Source of the DNA: an uncultured Gemmatimonadota bacterium
GTDB lineage: Bacteria > Gemmatimonadota > Gemmatimonadetes > Gemmatimonadales > Gemmatimonadaceae
NCBI GenBank assembly: GCA_903894655.1
Contig: CAITQY010000228.1
Span: 1 to 5,673, forward strand
Direction: 5' to 3'
Length of the DNA stretch: 5,673 bases
Each line of letters starts with the position of its first letter. Positions within the stretch are counted from its first letter, which is position 1. Both the position numbers and the translations under genes were made by a program. The notes below the pieces were generated by a model that worked only from the letters and a program-made list of their open reading frames with translations, made no database searches and was not told the DNA's origin. This document shows, one piece after another, positions 4,458-5,673 of the stretch.

Positions 4458-5673
4458 CTAATCGGGCGTGTCATCGGGCGTGTCATCGGGCGTGTCATCG
4501 GGGCCGATCAGCAGCAGGGCACGGACACGAGCCACCGCACTCGGCGCGACCTCCGGCAGCGGGGCGCGTTCCCGTGCGACGCTGGCCAACACGGGCTCCT
4601 GCTGCCATGCCGTCAACCACCCCCTCGGCCCGAACCGCGGCGTGGCCTCCGCCTGCGCACACCAGCGTGCCATCGCGTCCTCGGCGCCCGCTCCACGCGC
4701 GCTCCCCACGACCCATTCGGCATCGGCAATCGCCTCCCGCAGTGCGGCGCGTTCAATCGGGCCGCAGCGCTGCACGCATTGGGCGAGGTGCCTGGCGGCG
4801 CGTTGGGCAAGCGGCGCCAATGACTGATCGCGAGGGCCGATGTCGTGGCGTGCCACCGCACGCGCGTGCCACCGGCGAATGTCACGGAACGCCCGCTGCA
4901 CCGACGCCGCGAGCTCGGCGCCCGACGACGCACCAGCCGTGCGCGCATCGGCCGGGCTCGCGCCATCGGCGATCGTCGCGACGCGCAGCAGGGAGCGCAC
5001 GCGCGTGCTCACGACGCGCCGCCGACCGGTGGCGCCGAGCGCGTGCGAGCACAGCAGTCGTGACTGCCCCTGATGTTCGACGAGCGCGAGCCAAGCCACG
5101 TCTCGGTCAGACCGCAGCGCGCCAACGACCACCGTGCGTAGCAATCCCGTGGTCGCGCCGGAGGCTGCCCAGCGCTGCAGTCGCGCGTGCAGCCGCGATG
5201 CCGCATCCGCTGCGCTTTCGCGCGAATGCGATCGGGAACGGTGAACCGCGTCGCCTCCGGCAAATCGCCGCGCCAACGCCGCCTTGACGGCCAGTCGGCG
5301 CTGCAAGCGGAGTGCACGGTCACCATCAGCATGTGGTGCGAAGCTGTATACGTGCACCGTGCGGTGTGGTGAACCGAGTCGTGCGCAGCGTCCGACGCGC
5401 TGTTCGCGCAGCGCGTCGGTCCATGGCAGATCGAGATGCACCACCACGCCCGCATCCTGCAGATTCACGCCTTCGGCGAGCAGGTCGGTGGCGAGCAGCA
5501 GGCGGATAGCATGGTGCGCCGGCGGTGGAGGGCGTTCTTGTGCGAGCGGCGCAAACCGCGCGAGCGCCTCGCTGCGGCTGATGCGGCCACTGGCAATACG
5601 CGCGTGCTTGCTGGAGAGCAGACCAACGCCAGCAATGTCAGAGAGCGCCCGATGCAGCGCGCCGATCGTATGG
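4458..5673 (-). CDS. SF2/SNF2-type helicase, C-terminal part (start lies beyond the window)
   Basis: The frame is open from the right edge to TAG at 4460-4458, giving 404 residues. Residues 1-120 of the visible part form the second RecA-like lobe of an SF2 ATPase. Motif V reads LLLATDLLAEGVNLQDA (58-74), then DLPW (81-84), and motif VI is QRVGRCARLGS (91-101), with the conserved arginines that contact ATP. The phrase EGVNLQDA plus DLPW is typical of SNF2/RapA-like DNA or RNA translocases. The remaining roughly 280 residues are Arg/Ala-rich and probably helical, with no domain I recognise. The end is a DDTP tandem repeat. The GTG at 5468 is not the real start, since motif V continues through it. 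The ATPase motifs I-III lie off the window, so the exact subfamily is unresolved. It is probably cotranscribed with the phosphatase gene downstream. Confidence 0.82.
   Translation of the reverse strand, partial: HTIGALHRALSDIAGVGLLSSKHARIASGRISRSEALARFAPLAQERPPPPAHHAIRLLLATDLLAEGVNLQDAGVVVHLDLPWTDALREQRVGRCARLGSPHRTVHVYSFAPHADGDRALRLQRRLAVKAALARRFAGGDAVHRSRSHSRESAADAASRLHARLQRWAASGATTGLLRTVVVGALRSDRDVAWLALVEHQGQSRLLCSHALGATGRRRVVSTRVRSLLRVATIADGASPADARTAGASSGAELAASVQRAFRDIRRWHARAVARHDIGPRDQSLAPLAQRAARHLAQCVQRCGPIERAALREAIADAEWVVGSARGAGAEDAMARWCAQAEATPRFGPRGWLTAWQQEPVLASVARERAPLPEVAPSAVARVRALLLIGPDDTPDDTPDDTPD
4461..4496. repeat. 12-bp tandem repeat, three units, at the helicase C-terminus
   Basis: ATCGGGCGTGTC occurs three times without mismatch, with a partial fourth copy (ATCGGG) at 4497-4502. 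It encodes an acidic DDTP repeat as the last residues of the helicase, ending beside the TAG stop. The unit keeps the frame, so copy number can vary without loss of the protein. The repeat also lies just upstream of the phosphatase start. Confidence 0.9.

Noticed and set aside
4298..5287. Plus-strand open frame of 329 codons opposite the helicase and phosphatase genes
   Set aside because: Arg/Pro/Ala-rich shadow that spans two real genes on the other strand and has no domain signature.
4458..5468. Helicase gene starting at GTG 5468
   Set aside because: Motif V of the helicase lobe (LLLATDLLAEGVNLQDA) continues unbroken through this codon to the window edge, so it is an internal valine.

Overview
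This GC-rich window looks chromosomal. It comes from a bacterium with a two-gene ImuA/ImuB mutagenesis cassette. I suspect Gemmatimonadota, or another high-GC soil lineage, from the style of the ImuB N-terminus and the many short G-rich tandem repeats inside genes. That assignment is inference from general familiarity, and nothing in the window proves it.

Layout, left to right: (1) 1-78, the last 25 codons of an unidentified plus-strand gene. (2) 79-190, a convergent gap with a small hairpin at that stop codon and a dispersed G/A-rich repeat. (3) 191-2431 minus, imuB, encoding a catalytically dead Y-family polymerase homologue. It is unusually long at 746 aa because of a Pro/Ala/Ser/Thr-rich N-terminal insertion and a repeat-derived insertion in the little-finger domain. 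(4) 2034-3224 minus, imuA, encoding a RecA-like partner. Its open frame overlaps imuB by 398 bp. (5) 3225-3399, a divergent promoter region with two identical copies of a 19-bp direct-repeat operator. (6) 3400-3684 plus, a pterin-4a-carbinolamine dehydratase. (7) 3685-3798, a convergent gap with two weak stem structures. (8) 3799-4449 minus, a HAD-family phosphatase. (9) 4458-5673 minus, the C-terminal 404 residues of an SF2/SNF2-type helicase, 8 bp upstream of the phosphatase gene and probably in its operon.

imuA-imuB form one transcription unit. In other bacteria ImuB brings the error-prone polymerase DnaE2 to the sliding clamp, and ImuA assists, as part of the DNA-damage response. No dnaE2 is visible beside the cassette. 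The two TTCGGTAT-TTA-TTCGGTAT operators sit on the predicted promoter and on the imuA start codon, so they are good candidates for the damage-response (LexA or equivalent) sites of this lineage. Their architecture, TTCG-N7-TTCG, resembles the direct-repeat LexA box of alphaproteobacteria but has a different half-site.

The points most worth following up are the operator pair, the long imuA/imuB overlap in which both frames carry coding signals, a Hda-like clamp-binding motif (QLALPL) inside the ImuB insertion, an in-frame palindromic repeat in imuB with a second copy at its stop codon, and a 7-bp-period repeat tract in imuB that could change reading frame by slippage.
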